Source: Zerene cesonia (lineage: Eukaryota; Arthropoda; Insecta; Lepidoptera; Pieridae). From it: 64,000 bases of DNA. The position numbers and the translations under genes were made by a program. Where the stretch lies: positions 9,672,001 through 9,736,000 of the forward strand of contig NC_052122.1 of assembly GCF_012273895.1 (NCBI RefSeq), in the 5' to 3' direction. Below, piece after piece: positions 12,801 through 27,800 of this stretch (position 1 is the stretch's first letter; every line of letters starts with the position of its first letter). The notes below the pieces were generated by a model. The model was not told where the DNA came from. It did not search any database and worked only from the letters and a program-made list of their open reading frames with translations.

Positions 12801-15800
12801 ACCATTAGATAAACCTTATTCTTAATTTTAAAACCGAGCAGTGAGATATTTTCGGTATTAAAATTTTTAAAATTTAATAATTTACATTAGGTACATACGT
12901 TTTAAACGATAACTACTTGAACAGCAGGACTATTTCTAGTTCAATGCAAGACAAATTTCGTTTGCTCAATATCATGCGTCGTCCATTATCGAAATAAATT
13001 TAAATCTGCAACTGATGTCACTATTGTTCTGTTTACGCTCTTAGTTTTATTGAATAATTTTGTGTATCATAAGTGTTCTATTTTTAAAATAATGTAATAC
13101 AACTTTTGCTATTAAATCGTGCTTCATGACACTTATCATTAGACTTCTTAGCTCCGGCATCAGAGTGCGCTGCATCGGAATCAGGCGAAGCATTCACTTC
13201 TGCAAAGAAGGAGCACGAGGAAGTTGCTGAGATTCAACGCCCAAAAACCTTGGACCTGCTGCCGCCGCCACCAAAGAAAGAAAGCAGGCGTGTACCGCCG
13301 GTAAGCCCACTAAACGTCTTTGCTAATAAGTACCTATTCAAATTTCCTTTTCTTTTTTTATGTCATAGCGGGCAACTGAACTGGTGCTTCGCCTGATGGT
13401 AAGCGTGGGGACCGCCCATGAACGTTCGCAGAGGTAAAATCCATTTTAAGGGATAAGGTATAAGAAAAGGTTTGACCACTGGAAAGAAGGTATGGACTGG
13501 GAAGAGCGAGAAAAAGGAAACAGGCCGTAGTTGTGGATTTTTACTTGAATGTAGCTTTCTACGTACGTACACCACGTTAAAACAGGGTTAAATCTAGCAT
13601 AATTTATAAAAAAATAATAATAAATATACCCAGATATTTTATACACCCTAAAACAATGGTTAGTACATTTTTCCCTGTTTGTCTGTTTGCGTGAATTACG
13701 TTAATCACGTATAAACCACTGGGCTGATTTTAACAAAATTTTATGTAGTGTTAGAACAATACAAAATTTCGATAAATCACTTGAGCGAAGTCGTAACAGA
13801 AAGCTAGTTGTAAATATTTCGAAATCAGTGTTCCGAACTGGACGTCAACCTGTCCACCGTACCATTCCTTAACCATTCTGGGCTATCATAAATTTTGTAG
13901 AAACATTGCTCTTAATTTTGGCTCTTGTCAGAAGTTATTTCCCGACTAGATTGAGCTATTGTGCGATTTTGTACGCTATGTTCGATTAAATTTTTAAACC
14001 CGAACAAAGTGTGTTTCAAAATATTCCAAACATGTTATCAAAATAAAAGTTTGAACGATTGATCGGTTTCTATTCAAATACGACAGTTTTAAAACCTTTT
14101 GTTATACATACTGGATTCAAATAAAATTAAAAACAACCTCAGTTTCCAATCAGAAAATAAATAAAACCGCTTTTACCGTGCACAGTTTGTTGTTTGTTTG
14201 AAACGAACTATTTGTCTATGAATATTTTCCTCTCATTTGAAAATAAACCATTAACATAAGTTTATAATCAAAAGCTTATTGTATTAGTATTAGATTTTTA
14301 CAAGCTACGAAAAGTGCGTAAAAATTTTCCGCAGTTATCGACAGTTTTTATCATAATTTCCAAGAAATAATGGAAAGACGCGAAATTCATGAAACATATA
14401 TTTTATCATAAATACATTGGTTATCATATATTAATAAGGAATCTTGTTCATTAATATCATTAAACAAAATAAGATATCGCAAAAACATCTATTACTTTAG
14501 AATATAACTTGCATGAAAAAGATTAATATGCGGCACTAACATTAAACATGATAATAATCTGCCGCAAAAATAAACGAATATTAAGGAAATTTATAGGTTC
14601 TTGGAAGTAAAGAATAATAATATTCCCCTCTGAAAAATTGAGAAAGCAATCAATTAAAAAACGGTAAGGAGGAAGATCATTGAAGCCACTGAATTTACGT
14701 CATTCTGGAATATTTATAGCTATCGTAAAAATCACTTTGTCGCTCCACTGAAGGGACATTAATTATTAGGAAGGAATCCATGATATAGCATTCATTCATA
14801 AATAAAATCCTAATTCTTCACAGAACTAAACTTGTCATTCATAATTTACATCGCTGTTAATGTTATTTTTACTGTAGAAAACTCTGCTATATTAAGGGGC
14901 TTACTTGACATTTCTTTAAATTCTTATTTTATTTCTTTAAATTGAGCCCAATCTAACCAAAATAAACCGTAGTTATTACAAGAGTCAATGATAAATATAC
15001 CTTTTTTTATTGAGGAAAAATACATTCTGACCTCACACGTTAAAATAAATCAATATCGTTCATGAATAATATATTCCATTAAGGCATTTGTACAATTTCC
15101 ACTTAATAAAAATAGAAACAATATCAAAACCGAAAATAGAATATACTCATAATAACGCTCTCCCACATTGAATCTGAGAAGTATAATAATAAATCAAATC
15201 TATAATAATATCATTGGAAGTAAGAAGTTTGGCTCTAAGAATCTTGACGTACGTACTCTCTAGGAAGTGGAATTTGAACTAATCAACAAAAAGGCAGGGT
15301 GGGATTTCGTGAATTTTAAATATACCTCACTGAAACAAACAAACTATGATATGATAATGAACAATATTTAAAATCGAGATATCATGCTAAATACCATAAT
15401 TGTTCTGGTACCTAAAAAAATATCGTTACAGTCCTAGATTCTTTCTATATGATTCTTAGCTATGTGCAGTTTTTAAACATATTTGATATACAATAAAAAA
15501 TATTAACAGATTAAGCTCAAATCAAAATGTTAGCTGAAAAAATATTCAAAGTATATTAAAAAATGTCACGTTATTAAACGATAAATTTGATCAATCATAC
15601 GCTTCATTCATCCAATTCAGTTAAGGATATCTCAATGTCTGAAATGCTTCAGTTTTTTTTTTATTTCGAATTAATAATAAGTATCGAAACACTGCAACTC
15701 TGTTGAAGCACATCATTTGTTACCAATCTGTTTCGATCAATTACGCGTTTAAAATTAAATTGACAAGGGTGATAAAAACCAGTGCTTGATAATTGATAAG

Positions 15801-18800
15801 TTGTTTATAAACAACTTCCAAATACTTCCTTCAATTTGGATGATGTACTTTGATGTTTTATTAAAATAAATAGAATAGAGTGAAATCAGTACATCTGAAC
15901 ACAAATATTGTATAATTCAAATAACATGGCATTAGAAAATTATGAATGAAATTTCACTTTTAAATTTAACGCGAAATAATTTAACTGCTACCTCCTTTTT
16001 ATGATGGTCTTAATGAATATAGTGATCGTTCAAAGTCGATTAACAAGATTTTACATTTCGATTATATTTGTTTAGTTTGTACTTAATAATAATGTGAAGT
16101 AAATCGTCGTGACGAAACCGGCATTTTCAAGAATCAAAAGTTCAACGACATGTCTGCCTACCCGCATTTGGTCAGCGTGGATTATAAGCGGCCTGAACAA
16201 TTATAGGAGGTCTGTGTCCCAGCAGTGGGAACGTATAAGGGATGCTTTATATCATCACCATCAGATGATGATAATAATGAATTATTTTTATTCAATTAAA
16301 TTTATCTGGAAGATAGCTCTATCTTCTAATTCTAATATGCTCATATTGTGGTACAACCCATTACCGGTCCGACCTTAATAAAAGAGACGCTACATCGGTT
16401 GAAAAAATATTTCGCACAATTCCGCCAAATTATGCTAAAATTTTACGAACCCTTTCAGAAACTATTTTACATTTGAAAAGACACTGGATGCAAATAACTA
16501 GCATTCGACGGTCTGTCATTATGCAAAGACCAAAGTTTCAGCTTACACAAAGAATTTATAGGGACCGATCTACTTTGCGATGCAAATAGTGTAGGTGTAT
16601 CAGGTAAATAAATAACACCGAAATTTGAAGTATGAATACATCCGATAGAAACTCAATATTCTTAGTTTGTAAAAGTACCCTTTTAGAAATGGGACGATAA
16701 TATGATTTCTAGATAATGTTTTTCTTAGAACGATCGTTATTTTGATAGTTTTCGCCACGTTACAGGATTACAATTATACCGTTTAGTCTATTAGTAATCA
16801 GCTTATTTGAATACATGTAGGAGAATGGAAGTTGGCTTTAAAAATTGTTATGTTCTATTAAAAAATTTATTTCTATAATCGGAAAAAATGGAATTTCTAA
16901 TTTAAACGCTTTAATATGTGACAAAGTAGCTGCACACCTCTACAACAAACTTATTCATTTAAGTTTAGATGATGAAAATAGTTTCTATGCAACACAGGCA
17001 TCTATGTATAAAGTATCAGTCGCTAGAAATTATACAGTGGCATTCAATGGAAGCTTTAAGTACAGTTCTACTAGCTGTTGGAATAACTAAAGCAATATAT
17101 CAAGAAAATAATAACAATATTAGAACTCCAAGTGGAAAGTATAAAAAATATCAACACCATATTAACAGATTTAAGTATTAATAGGAGATTCTTACTATCT
17201 GAATTTCTAAATCAGCCCATACTTAAAAAATATCATAATGTATTTATGTAATATTCACTATGTTTAAACTTATTGTAACTGAAAATTATATATTAGTTGT
17301 ATGTAATTTTTTTGCAGTTATTGTGTCCGTGATTAACCTACTTTATTTTTCGTTTTTTCTATTCTTCGAAAGTACATTAACATTATCTTCCATTTAATGC
17401 GTATGGCTGCAGCCGATATTGAGATATTCGACTCCTTGTACCCGATCTCACTAGGTCACAATACAGGAACGTGTAGCAGCTTTGTCAAGCTCTGTCTCCT
17501 TGCGGATGTTACATTGAGAAATTGCTCGTAGTTATCGGGTGTAGATATCATAGATGACTATTAATTGTAAAGCTGTTTTGTCATTGAAGTACATCCTATA
17601 TAACTTGCCAAAGACATTATGAAAACAACCTCTCATTTCAACGGAGTGCTCGCAAAATAAACCTTACGCTGCTATGCTTTTAATTTAAATTAAATTTCGA
17701 TTAGGCCACGTAAGACGTTCTATATTTCACCGAGATGAGGTCGCGATGATTTTTGATGTTTCTGTTTTAGCAGTTTCAATGGTTGAAGCCTTTGCAAAAA
17801 CTATTCGAAGGGTCATTTACCTGATGAATGGCGAAATCCACGGTTTGTGGTAAACGGAATCTTGTCAATGTTAATCAACGGCAGTGGTCGGATCGAATCG
17901 GTGTCGGGCTAACCTTGGCCATTAAAGGTAATCTTAATATATGTAGGCAGGTTGGTTTGTCTTTTGTGGACGAAGGGTTGATTGATATGCAAGTTCAGAT
18001 TGTTATTGTTAACACATACAATATGCATACCTAAAAATGTTATGCTTTTTGATGATTAACAAATTGTCACACAGGTACCTGCATCATTCGCGAAAAAATG
18101 TAACAATGTTTAGTACGCTTTAGAAAAACATTAAATGTGCGTAATTTCATGTTTTCGAAATAAAAGTTCTCAATCAAATTTCTGTTTATACCATATACGA
18201 GTATAAACGCCTTCATAGAATTTATACATAATATAAGGCCGCCTTTATATCTCTTACATTTATAATATTTATGTAACTATCGCTTGCATTTACAGGTGAA
18301 TTAAACTGACAGTACAATAACAATGCTTACGTAATTTTTGTAAATTTTACATTAAATCAATAATTTAAGTGCTCATGTTAAAGCGGCAGTTGCATATTAT
18401 ATAATTTTATCCAATAAAAGTCGACAGAAAATTATACTGAAAGCAAAATGCTAGCCAAAACACATTGAAGTTTCATGGAGACCTTTCCTTGCAGCAAGAA
18501 AGAAAGGGCATTAAAATCCCGCCAATTTCACACACAAATTTCATTAGAGGCACTGCTGCTATTCTTTTTCTTTAATTTCGCCACTTCTTCGCTAAATTGA
18601 CTTCTTTCGAATTATGCAACTTTCCAGTGATTTACTCTAGAAAGGTATTATAGTTCAGATTGTAGTAAATATGTTTTTAGACGGTGTTTACATTCCTTAC
18701 TAGCTTTCCGTCTTACATATTTCATGACTTGTTTAATTTAGCAAATACCTCTTAAGAAACCACTAATTCCTTTTTTCAAAACATATTCAATGACACCAGT

Positions 18801-21800
18801 ATTTTTAAATTTTTTTTTTATCCCCCAGGTAACTTTTATATGTTCATATATTATCTAACCTATAAATTGAACATAGTATTGTTTTTACACCATGTAAAAT
18901 TTGTCATAATCTGCCCATTGGTTTGTACGTGATTGACGCGCATACAAACAGACAATTAGCCCATAAGAAACATTTTATTAACCGTTGCTTTGGGTCTATA
19001 AAACATCAATATTGCATAGCAATTGTACTTTTTTAATATAAGTTAGTGGAAAGTGTATATACATTATTGTAGTCCCACAGCGTGGGACGTGCTTCAGAAG
19101 CGATAATTAAAGTTTCGACATAGTTCGATGTGCAGGATTTATTTCGTTTTTGTTTAGTGGACATTGTTTTGGCGAACTCTTAACTTCCCCAAACTATCAA
19201 TTTAGTTCGATAAGCTGCGAGTTGCTTGCGTAAACGGTCTCGAACAAGATTGGACTTATAATTTTCCAATTTTCGAAACTAGTAAAATATTACACCAAGC
19301 TACTATCGCGGGTGTTTACACGTGAAAATTTGTATATTAGGTGGCTTACGTAACCAAAACTTCCGCAAAAGCGACATGTCTTTAATGTGTAAGGGACGTT
19401 ATTTCTTCTGTAAAAAAACTATGATTTTCTACTTTTACTTGATACTATTTAGCAACCACTCAAACAATCAAATGACAGACATTGCAACTACACTTAGTGC
19501 TGTATCAATTATTTTATTTCAATATACAATAATATTATAAAATTTCTTATATAATCGGTAACCTAGTTTGAATTTGAACGCCTGCAACGGTACCCAATAT
19601 CCAATTTTTTTTTTAAATTGCTGGTTTTAAATACACATAATATAAACACAAATTTCATTAAAAAATATTGTGTGTGTAATTTTGATAAATTTATTAATAA
19701 TATTACTAGAAAAAACATTATTTTTGCTAAATATTCTTTAATAATGGCTAAATGATCTGTCTAAACTATCAAGACATTTTAAGTAAAAATAAAATTGCAC
19801 ACGTGATCATTTTAAGTTAATTTCATTCACAAAATGATAGATTTATTTTTTCATCTCCGATTCCCTGGGGAGCGAAGTATTACTTCAGATTGTAAAATAG
19901 AGTCGAATTTACAAAACACAAAAATAATGAACGCCATGGTTGAGAAGCTTATATATAATTGGTTGTTTCATAATTTACATTTTAACAATTCATATGCAAA
20001 TTCATAACTGTTATTAACCGACTTCCAAAAACGAAAATTAGGAGGTTCTATGTTCTTCGGTATTTTTTTTTTATATGTTAGACCACATTTTCGGCAATTG
20101 TGTGGAAAATAAGAAATTTTTATTTAGTTCCCATTATCATCAAGATAGGATCTGATGATGGAAACTCAGGGAAATCGGAGGAGGAATAACACTAATTCAC
20201 AGTGAATTTATCTCTTAGAAGTGAATTTTGACTCAATTCTCGGTGTCCGATTAGGCTAAAGTTGCATTTGTATAAATCTTTAGGTAAATATAATAATCTA
20301 AGTACTTAACTTAAAAAGGCGATAAATTATTTTCATTTTCCCTATACATTAAAGTACTCGGTAGCTCTTTTATTAAATTATTGGCCTGTAACAATATACA
20401 TTACATGGTATTATCCCTCCGTAACAAAAAGTAAACAATAATTTCTCTGATAAAATTTGACTGACTCAATTATAACTTAGTTAACGATCTTTTGAGTTTC
20501 TTGTTAAGGTTTTCTTATATTTGTTCCAAGTTTATTGTAGCTAATTGTATGTTTTTTCTGTTCTTTATTGTAACAAATACATACTTAGCCATAGTTGTAG
20601 GGCCTAACGTAAAACGTTAACGTAGTTGGATAAATTTGCAATATAATTTGAACAATATTTCATGGTCTGTATTTTAAAAATAAAAAAATGACAGAAATTT
20701 CAATGTTTCCGTTGATCTTACATTCACAGCCAACAGCGCCAAGCGTCAATCTGCCCGACCTGCCAGAATGCATTACCAAAGTCGAGATATCTCCGGTGCC
20801 AGAGGGCGACGCGGCCACTCCCCTCAGCGCCCAGCACCAACTCCAGCTCCTGAAGGAGAGACTGGAGCAACAGGCGCAGCACACCCGAGCAGCTGTCGCG
20901 CAACTCATGCTACTGCGTGATCAGCTAGCTGCAGAGCAGGCGGCGCGCTGTGAAGCCCAGGTATCCTCATCAACACACACTTTTGCTCACTGCAGAAGAT
21001 GTTGTTATGATTTCCTCTAACGATCCGATCGGTGACGATGATGTATATCTATATTCAGTATAAAAATCAATCGCTGTGTTTGGGTCAGTTGAAGATGGCT
21101 AGACCGGACATGTTTGTGGAAGTTAAGGAAGGGTTTAAACGGTAAGAGACAATAATCATAAGTAACGGAAAATGTAATATGTTTGTTTACATCGGAAGTC
21201 CACCAGCCAGATGACCATATACAAAACCATGTAAAACAAAAATCTTTTTCGTTTTCAGCGATTGTTAAATCTAGATAAGATTGAAATAACCTTAATCAAA
21301 TGAGTCAAGGTCGGGGATAATCTTCAGCAATGTGACAATACTCTCTCGTCAAATAATGTCAATGAAGCTTCTTGTTATTTATTTGAATTCATCAAAAACG
21401 TTGATTTTTTCTGCATATTTTTCTCCAAATGTTTTCGCAATTTTGTTATTTTGTTTTCCTCATTTCTAAATAAGCGATAAGGTCCTTTTCACAACTTGGT
21501 TTTTTTTATAATTCATTTTGTTTTTAATTGTGTAATTGTGGTACAGTAAAGTGCTGGCTTGCACGTATATTTTAGGTATCACCTACCCATGTATGTGCAG
21601 TTTGTTGTTGTTGTGTTTTAAAGGCACTATCCAAATAAAAGACCTGTTAAAAAATAACATCTTTATCTTTACTCGTTGATATTTAACCTGACATATATCC
21701 AACACATACATTAAAAATTATGTTTTCAAATTTTAAAGGCTCGCACCCACCAGCTTCTGGTCCACAACAAGGAACTATTGGAGCACATTGCTGCCCTAGT

Positions 21801-24800
21801 TTCACATTTACAGGAGAGGGAGAAGGGGTCCACTCGAACAATCAACGCGCAGCAACTCACTCTTCTTCCACAGGTATTTATTTTCTATGTCTTCGTTAGT
21901 AAATAAAATGAAAGTAGTCGTAAAATACAATGTTCTACTCATAAGGGAAATAAATACTGTTTCTTAACATATGTCTTGATTTTCTGACATAGAATTTGTT
22001 TAGAAATATAATGGATATTGAATTGATTGGAGCGCTTAAGATATGAGATCGTTTTGTTGGTACTGGGTACAGTAGATTAACGCGTGAGGGAACGAAACGG
22101 AAAAACGAAGGATCCTGGGTTTCTAGTCATCCTACTTGTCCGTAAGGAAAATCGATCAGTGAAGCAGTAAATATAAAGTGTTAATTGTATTATGTATCCT
22201 TACGACAACTTTCATGAATGAATCGATATAATAAGTGAATTTATTAAAATTACATACACTATATTAAAAAAAAATGGCCGCTTATGGTCACTGAGAAAGT
22301 TTTCAATATAAAATTCAGAGACGTAAAAAAATAACTTAATGTGTGTAGGTACTACATCGTATCATGATGGTGGACCTTAGAAGGAGCCAAAGCCTGAGCA
22401 GACATATGAACGAATATACTTTATTGCCTCTACTATGTACCTATTGTACTTTAACCATTTAATGTATGTCTGGTCAGACAATAAACATAATTTCATCTTA
22501 TTCATTTGCATGTATGTGTCTTTTTGTAATTTCGTTGTTTTTCTTTTGTTTTTATATGTAATCCAACACATATAAATAGGGTTGTATTAATAATAACTAT
22601 AAAACAACATCCTTGGGAACGTGAAAAAAAGAAAAAAAAAACATAAATATTATTGTGGAGTATTGCAAAAAGTTACTTAAAAAGGTTTCAGCAAAAACCA
22701 TTTTTAACTGCCAGTTAAAAGGCATTTGCTCTATACCTATACAATTAAAACGACGTAATGCGTATTTCATAATGCTGTTTTAAATGGTGTAACATATTTT
22801 ATGTATATTAAGTATGTATGTATACTTTCAAGTAATGTGTCGAACACGCTTCGACAGGTATTGGTAAAAATATAGGGCTAGTTCGCACTGGGGAAATACC
22901 ACATCCCCACAGAATACTGACGTGAAATAGTAGCATGTAAAAGCTACTTACTGTGTTTCGTACATCCGAACGCCCCTTCTTTTTCTTCACCTTACCTTAT
23001 CCACCCATTTTTTTTTACCGTCAATGCTTTCCTTATCCCTTACCTGTTAAAACAGGCAACACATTCGCAAATGCTCATGGGCGGTGACGATCGCTAACCA
23101 TTAGACGAGGAACCAGCTCAGTTACACGGTATATCAAAAAAAATAATTAATAATCTTTTACTATAAAAACAACATTTTAATTTAATTTTTTGCTGTAAAT
23201 TATGTTTCCAATGAATCAGAATGCATTTTTCTGCATTTAAAGCAACATAAACGTATTGGCTTATTTAAAAAAAAATGCTTTTTGTGTGCAAATGTTTTCA
23301 TTTTGTGTCTGTTTTATTTTTCTACATTAACCCTATCATTATTATTTTTTAATCCGTTTGTTGTTTGCTGTATATGTTATTTTAATTTAAACTAATTTTT
23401 AATCATATCATTTTGTTTAATTTTCATTATTATTTTATGTAAAACCTGAGCAAAGCAATTGTTTTTGTTTGAAAGTAAAATTACTTCCTTTCCCTTAATT
23501 AAATTTTGTGACAAAGACGCTTGCTTTAGCTTTAGTTTAGTTGTGAATAGTTTAGTTGTTCTAGAACACATTAGTACTTCTAATTATAGTCACGTATTCA
23601 ATTTTGAAATAAACCTAACTTTTCCAACTAAACAAAACATTGTAACTTGATATGTTATATCAAGACAGTTGGTATAATGAAAAAAGGGTTTAATTCAATA
23701 TGAATTCATTTCTAATACAATGTATACGCAAATCCTGTAAATGTTTCCAAATCTCTAGGCGAAGACTGCTGGAGCCAACGATACTTCAAAATCTGAGGCA
23801 ATGTGCAATGGAAATTCATCAATGAACGATGATGCACTCATCAACTTCATTGCTCAGAACACTAAAAAGAACCAGAATTTGGATAATAATAACATTCATC
23901 TATCGCCATACTGCTTGACTCCAACTTCGCCTGAGAAACGAAACGGCCCCAGCTCGGCTCCAAACTTTGGATCGATGTCCAACGACCAAATACAGAGCTA
24001 CTTGATCTCCAAATTCCAAGATATGGCTTGCAACGACACAGACGCTAAATTCAACAATAATCAGCAGTTCTATCAAAACTGCAATGCGTTCCCGAACATC
24101 CCACCGTTGACCAATCATCTCAGCAACTCTGATATTTCGAGCTTGCTCAACCACCAGCTGTATAACTCCAAGTCATCTGATGAAATAGGAGCCTTGGCCC
24201 AGGCCATGAGCATTGGGCACTCGCAGAATTCGCTTTACAGTACCAGCCAGCCATCTACTTCTAAAGATTCTTCTCCCGATGGATTGAGCTCGGACGATGG
24301 CGCGGCTTTCATTATGCCTCTGTCTCACAATGGGACCTTGACTGCAACTGGTGAAGATGGTCGCGTGCGGCTGATTGTACCCGTGAGCCCTTCTGAAAGT
24401 ACTTCTGACGTCGCTGACGCACAGGCGAGTGCTAATGAACCGTTCGGGGCTACTCTTAACGTTCCAGGCGCTGATCAGCTCGCTCCAGGTGCTCCGATAA
24501 CTCGCTCTACCAGCGAAAAGGTACCAAACCGGAGCGAAATGATGACAGCTCTGCGCTCGCAGTGGACAAGGCACACAACCAAGTAAATACACGCTGCGTA
24601 ATTTGAGTCCAGTTACCTTTTTAGCAAATAGTTTTTTTATGGTTTATTGATTAGACATTGTTATTATTTATGAAGATTGTGTTGAATCTATTAATATTGT
24701 TTAGTATGTTATGTAACGTTATTGAATTTTGTTAACTGTGCCAAAACTATGCCAAAATGTTTTAAATATTTTATTTCTAATAGGTACATTTATTTACATA

Positions 24801-27800
24801 TCAGATATTTTTTAAGCCCTGCGGCAACGTATTTAATAACATATCTTTGCCATATCCCTATGCAAATTTTCTTACTTTTCTTAAAAAAAAACTTTTAATC
24901 AAACTAAATGTTAGTGGAATTGTGTTTATTCTAGTCATAGATGTAAAGTTAACAATTCTTATATATATAATACAGTTATGTATTATTATTTTTAATATAT
25001 ATATATATATTCTTTAAATTATCACAATATTGTTGTAATCGATGTTGCGTAGTTACCTAATAATACGAATATTCGTACACATGTATTATGAGATACCAAT
25101 AAAAATAAATTTGATTATAACTTCTAATTTTCATGTTATAAAATACTTCAAATTCTTCAATCATATAAAATAATCTAATGATATATTAATTATTATTGCT
25201 GTCTATTTTAGAGGCTAAGTGAAGTTTCATAGAAACTAATTATTATACTATACATGTTATTGGGAAATCTATGACTTAAATTATCCAATTTTATGAGCTC
25301 CTAAATCTATCTTTATAGAGGACGTATAATCTTCTTTAATGTTTGTATAACAAATATTATAATGTTTAATATGATTCAGTATATTTATACCCCTACGCAT
25401 AGTAGATAGATACGTAGTTAGGAATTGTATTTATGCATATATAATATATTTACAAAAATGGTAATATTTGTGCCAATTATTATGTATACTTTTATTATAT
25501 TATAATATTTATACAACTGTTATTTATACTTGATTAAAAAAGCATATTTATTATATCTATATATCCAAAAACTTTGTCTGTTTCTCTATCATTATATCTG
25601 ATAGGAATAATATTAAATTGATGTTTAAAGTACTTAGATCAATGTTATATTTAATCAGTAGATGAAGTATTGGCAACGTCATAATAACATTAATGATAGA
25701 TATATGCACATTGTTAATTTCGTCTCAATTTTATTTTCTTAGTTCTTCGATAAAATCGTTTTTATTTTTGTAACTAACAAAATTCTTGTTTTATATAACT
25801 ACTCCCTAATATCTACTTTTAATAGAAAATTATTTCCATATTATATTTTGTCTTTTTATATGAAACCTCTGTTATACTATTTGGAACTTTATTACATTGT
25901 CATGATATACTAAATAAGATTTCATTCAATAGATTGTAATCGTGTTACAGTAATCGTTACAAATAACCATTCTACGGTAGTAAGTAATTCAAATACTATT
26001 TAATAATGTACTGTGTCAAATATAAAAATGTAACACTTTCATAAATATTCAGATTTTAGTGACAGTTCGTAATGAACCTTCTAGCTCAAAATCTAACTTT
26101 TTCAACAGAAACCAAACTTCCTTTTACTGATCGACATGAATGTCAGGGCATTTTCAATAAAATTTTTCTCCAATACTCACCCCGCAATGAAAGATAGAAA
26201 GATAGAACGTAAGACAGTTCTTAATTCAGTCCCGCTGAACAGATATAATCTGTCTTAAAGGATTCTCGTATCTAGACATCTCATGACAGATTCAGCACCG
26301 ACATTTCCCCTGAGCGCGATAAGAGCAAAAATGTTTTCAGCAGCCCACTTGCTTATTTGCATATCTGTGATTACAACAAGAAAGATAACTTGTTGTTGTA
26401 CAATCACATATATTTTTGGGGAATAGTAAACCTATTCTTTCCAACAAAAAATACACACACACACACATAGAAAGCTGAATAATTGCAATCAAAAAGCAAA
26501 GCAATAGTAACTAGGTAATGAGTTTCTGAAATGCTGGCACCTTTAGCAACAGGTTGCTCAAACAACGCATGAATAGTAAAAAGAGCAATATACAAAATGT
26601 AGTTACGGCAAAGGCGATTACGTTTCTATATATATAGCTATTCCCTCGTCTTTACGAACCCGTAACAATACGATTGGCTTTCGACGGGATGAAATCTTAC
26701 TCGCCGAGCTGCATTAAATGCTGCCCAGATTCTCTTCGGTGAAGATTAACTTCAAATAGCTATCTATAAATCCGCTGTATTACCTATTTATAACGTATCG
26801 TTAAATAGGTATAAAGATCGGTAAATCACTTGACGTAAATAAGGACAAATATTCAAAGAAAGTATTACACTTTTATAATGACACCTTACTATATAGTAAT
26901 CATGTAATCTTATAGCTGTCACATTAATAATGGTACTTTATGTAATCCTAGTAATAGTCGTAAATGGATCTCTTTCAACTTATATTACTCTGTAACAAAC
27001 CTTGTTAAATACTGCGCCATGACTTTAAGACCTGATTACTTCGATTTGTGAAACAGCATTAGCATAACAGCATGCTTTCTTTGAAAATCTCATGGTGTTA
27101 GTATTAAACATGGTCTGAATTTCATGTGTTATTAATATAGTTACAACTTATATGTTATACATGTGGTAGAAATAAAGGCAGACATGAAATGGATATTAAG
27201 GATTAAATAAAATATTAGATACATGAGTTAAGAGTGTTATTTTCCCAATTATAAATGAAAGTAGTTTCTCCTTATATATATCACAGAATAAAATTACAAA
27301 CCACAAAAATGCAAAGATAATTTCTTAAATTTAATGTATGTTAATCTTTTCCAACAAAAAACACCGACGTACCTAGGTGGTACCTATAGTGGTGATAAGG
27401 TGGTAATAGACTGTCCTTTAGACTCGATTTTGATTAAACAGATAGATTTGATTATTATTATCAGAGATCAATGACAACACAAAAAATTCACGAGTTTATC
27501 TTATAACCCTGATTAAGATCGCCAAGATACAATCATTTCCCTATGTATATTTTGTAGAAGACCAAATCATAAAATTTAGTTGATTCTATCACTATATTGC
27601 ATTCAAACGAAAAACCTCTTGGTATGAGAGTAAAGACAATTACATCCAATATTTAAAAATAATAATATATAAAAATAAAATATTTCTGAATAGATATTAT
27701 ACAGTTGACCCAGGACTATATTATTCAATATTTACAATACTCTCTGCCTATTAAATCTACGTTCATTTAAACTATAGCCGTAAATAACAAATGAAAAATA

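Larger units (their letters stand above)
6870..13151 (+). other. NOS1AP intron, 6.3 kb
   Basis: No supported exon. It holds the palindrome at 7496, the repeat at 8067 and the GC-rich block at 11440; the rest is AT-rich. Confidence 0.6.
13301..20729 (+). other. NOS1AP intron, 7.4 kb
   Basis: No supported exon. It holds repeats at 13373, 16140 and 20016 and a broken ORF near 16845-17181. Segments around 17400-17530 and 17720-17930 have slightly higher GC without a convincing frame. Confidence 0.6.

Noticed and set aside
24173..24592. 139-codon open frame on the minus strand
   Set aside because: It is the antisense shadow of the NOS1AP exon 23759-24586; no splice sites or recognisable product.
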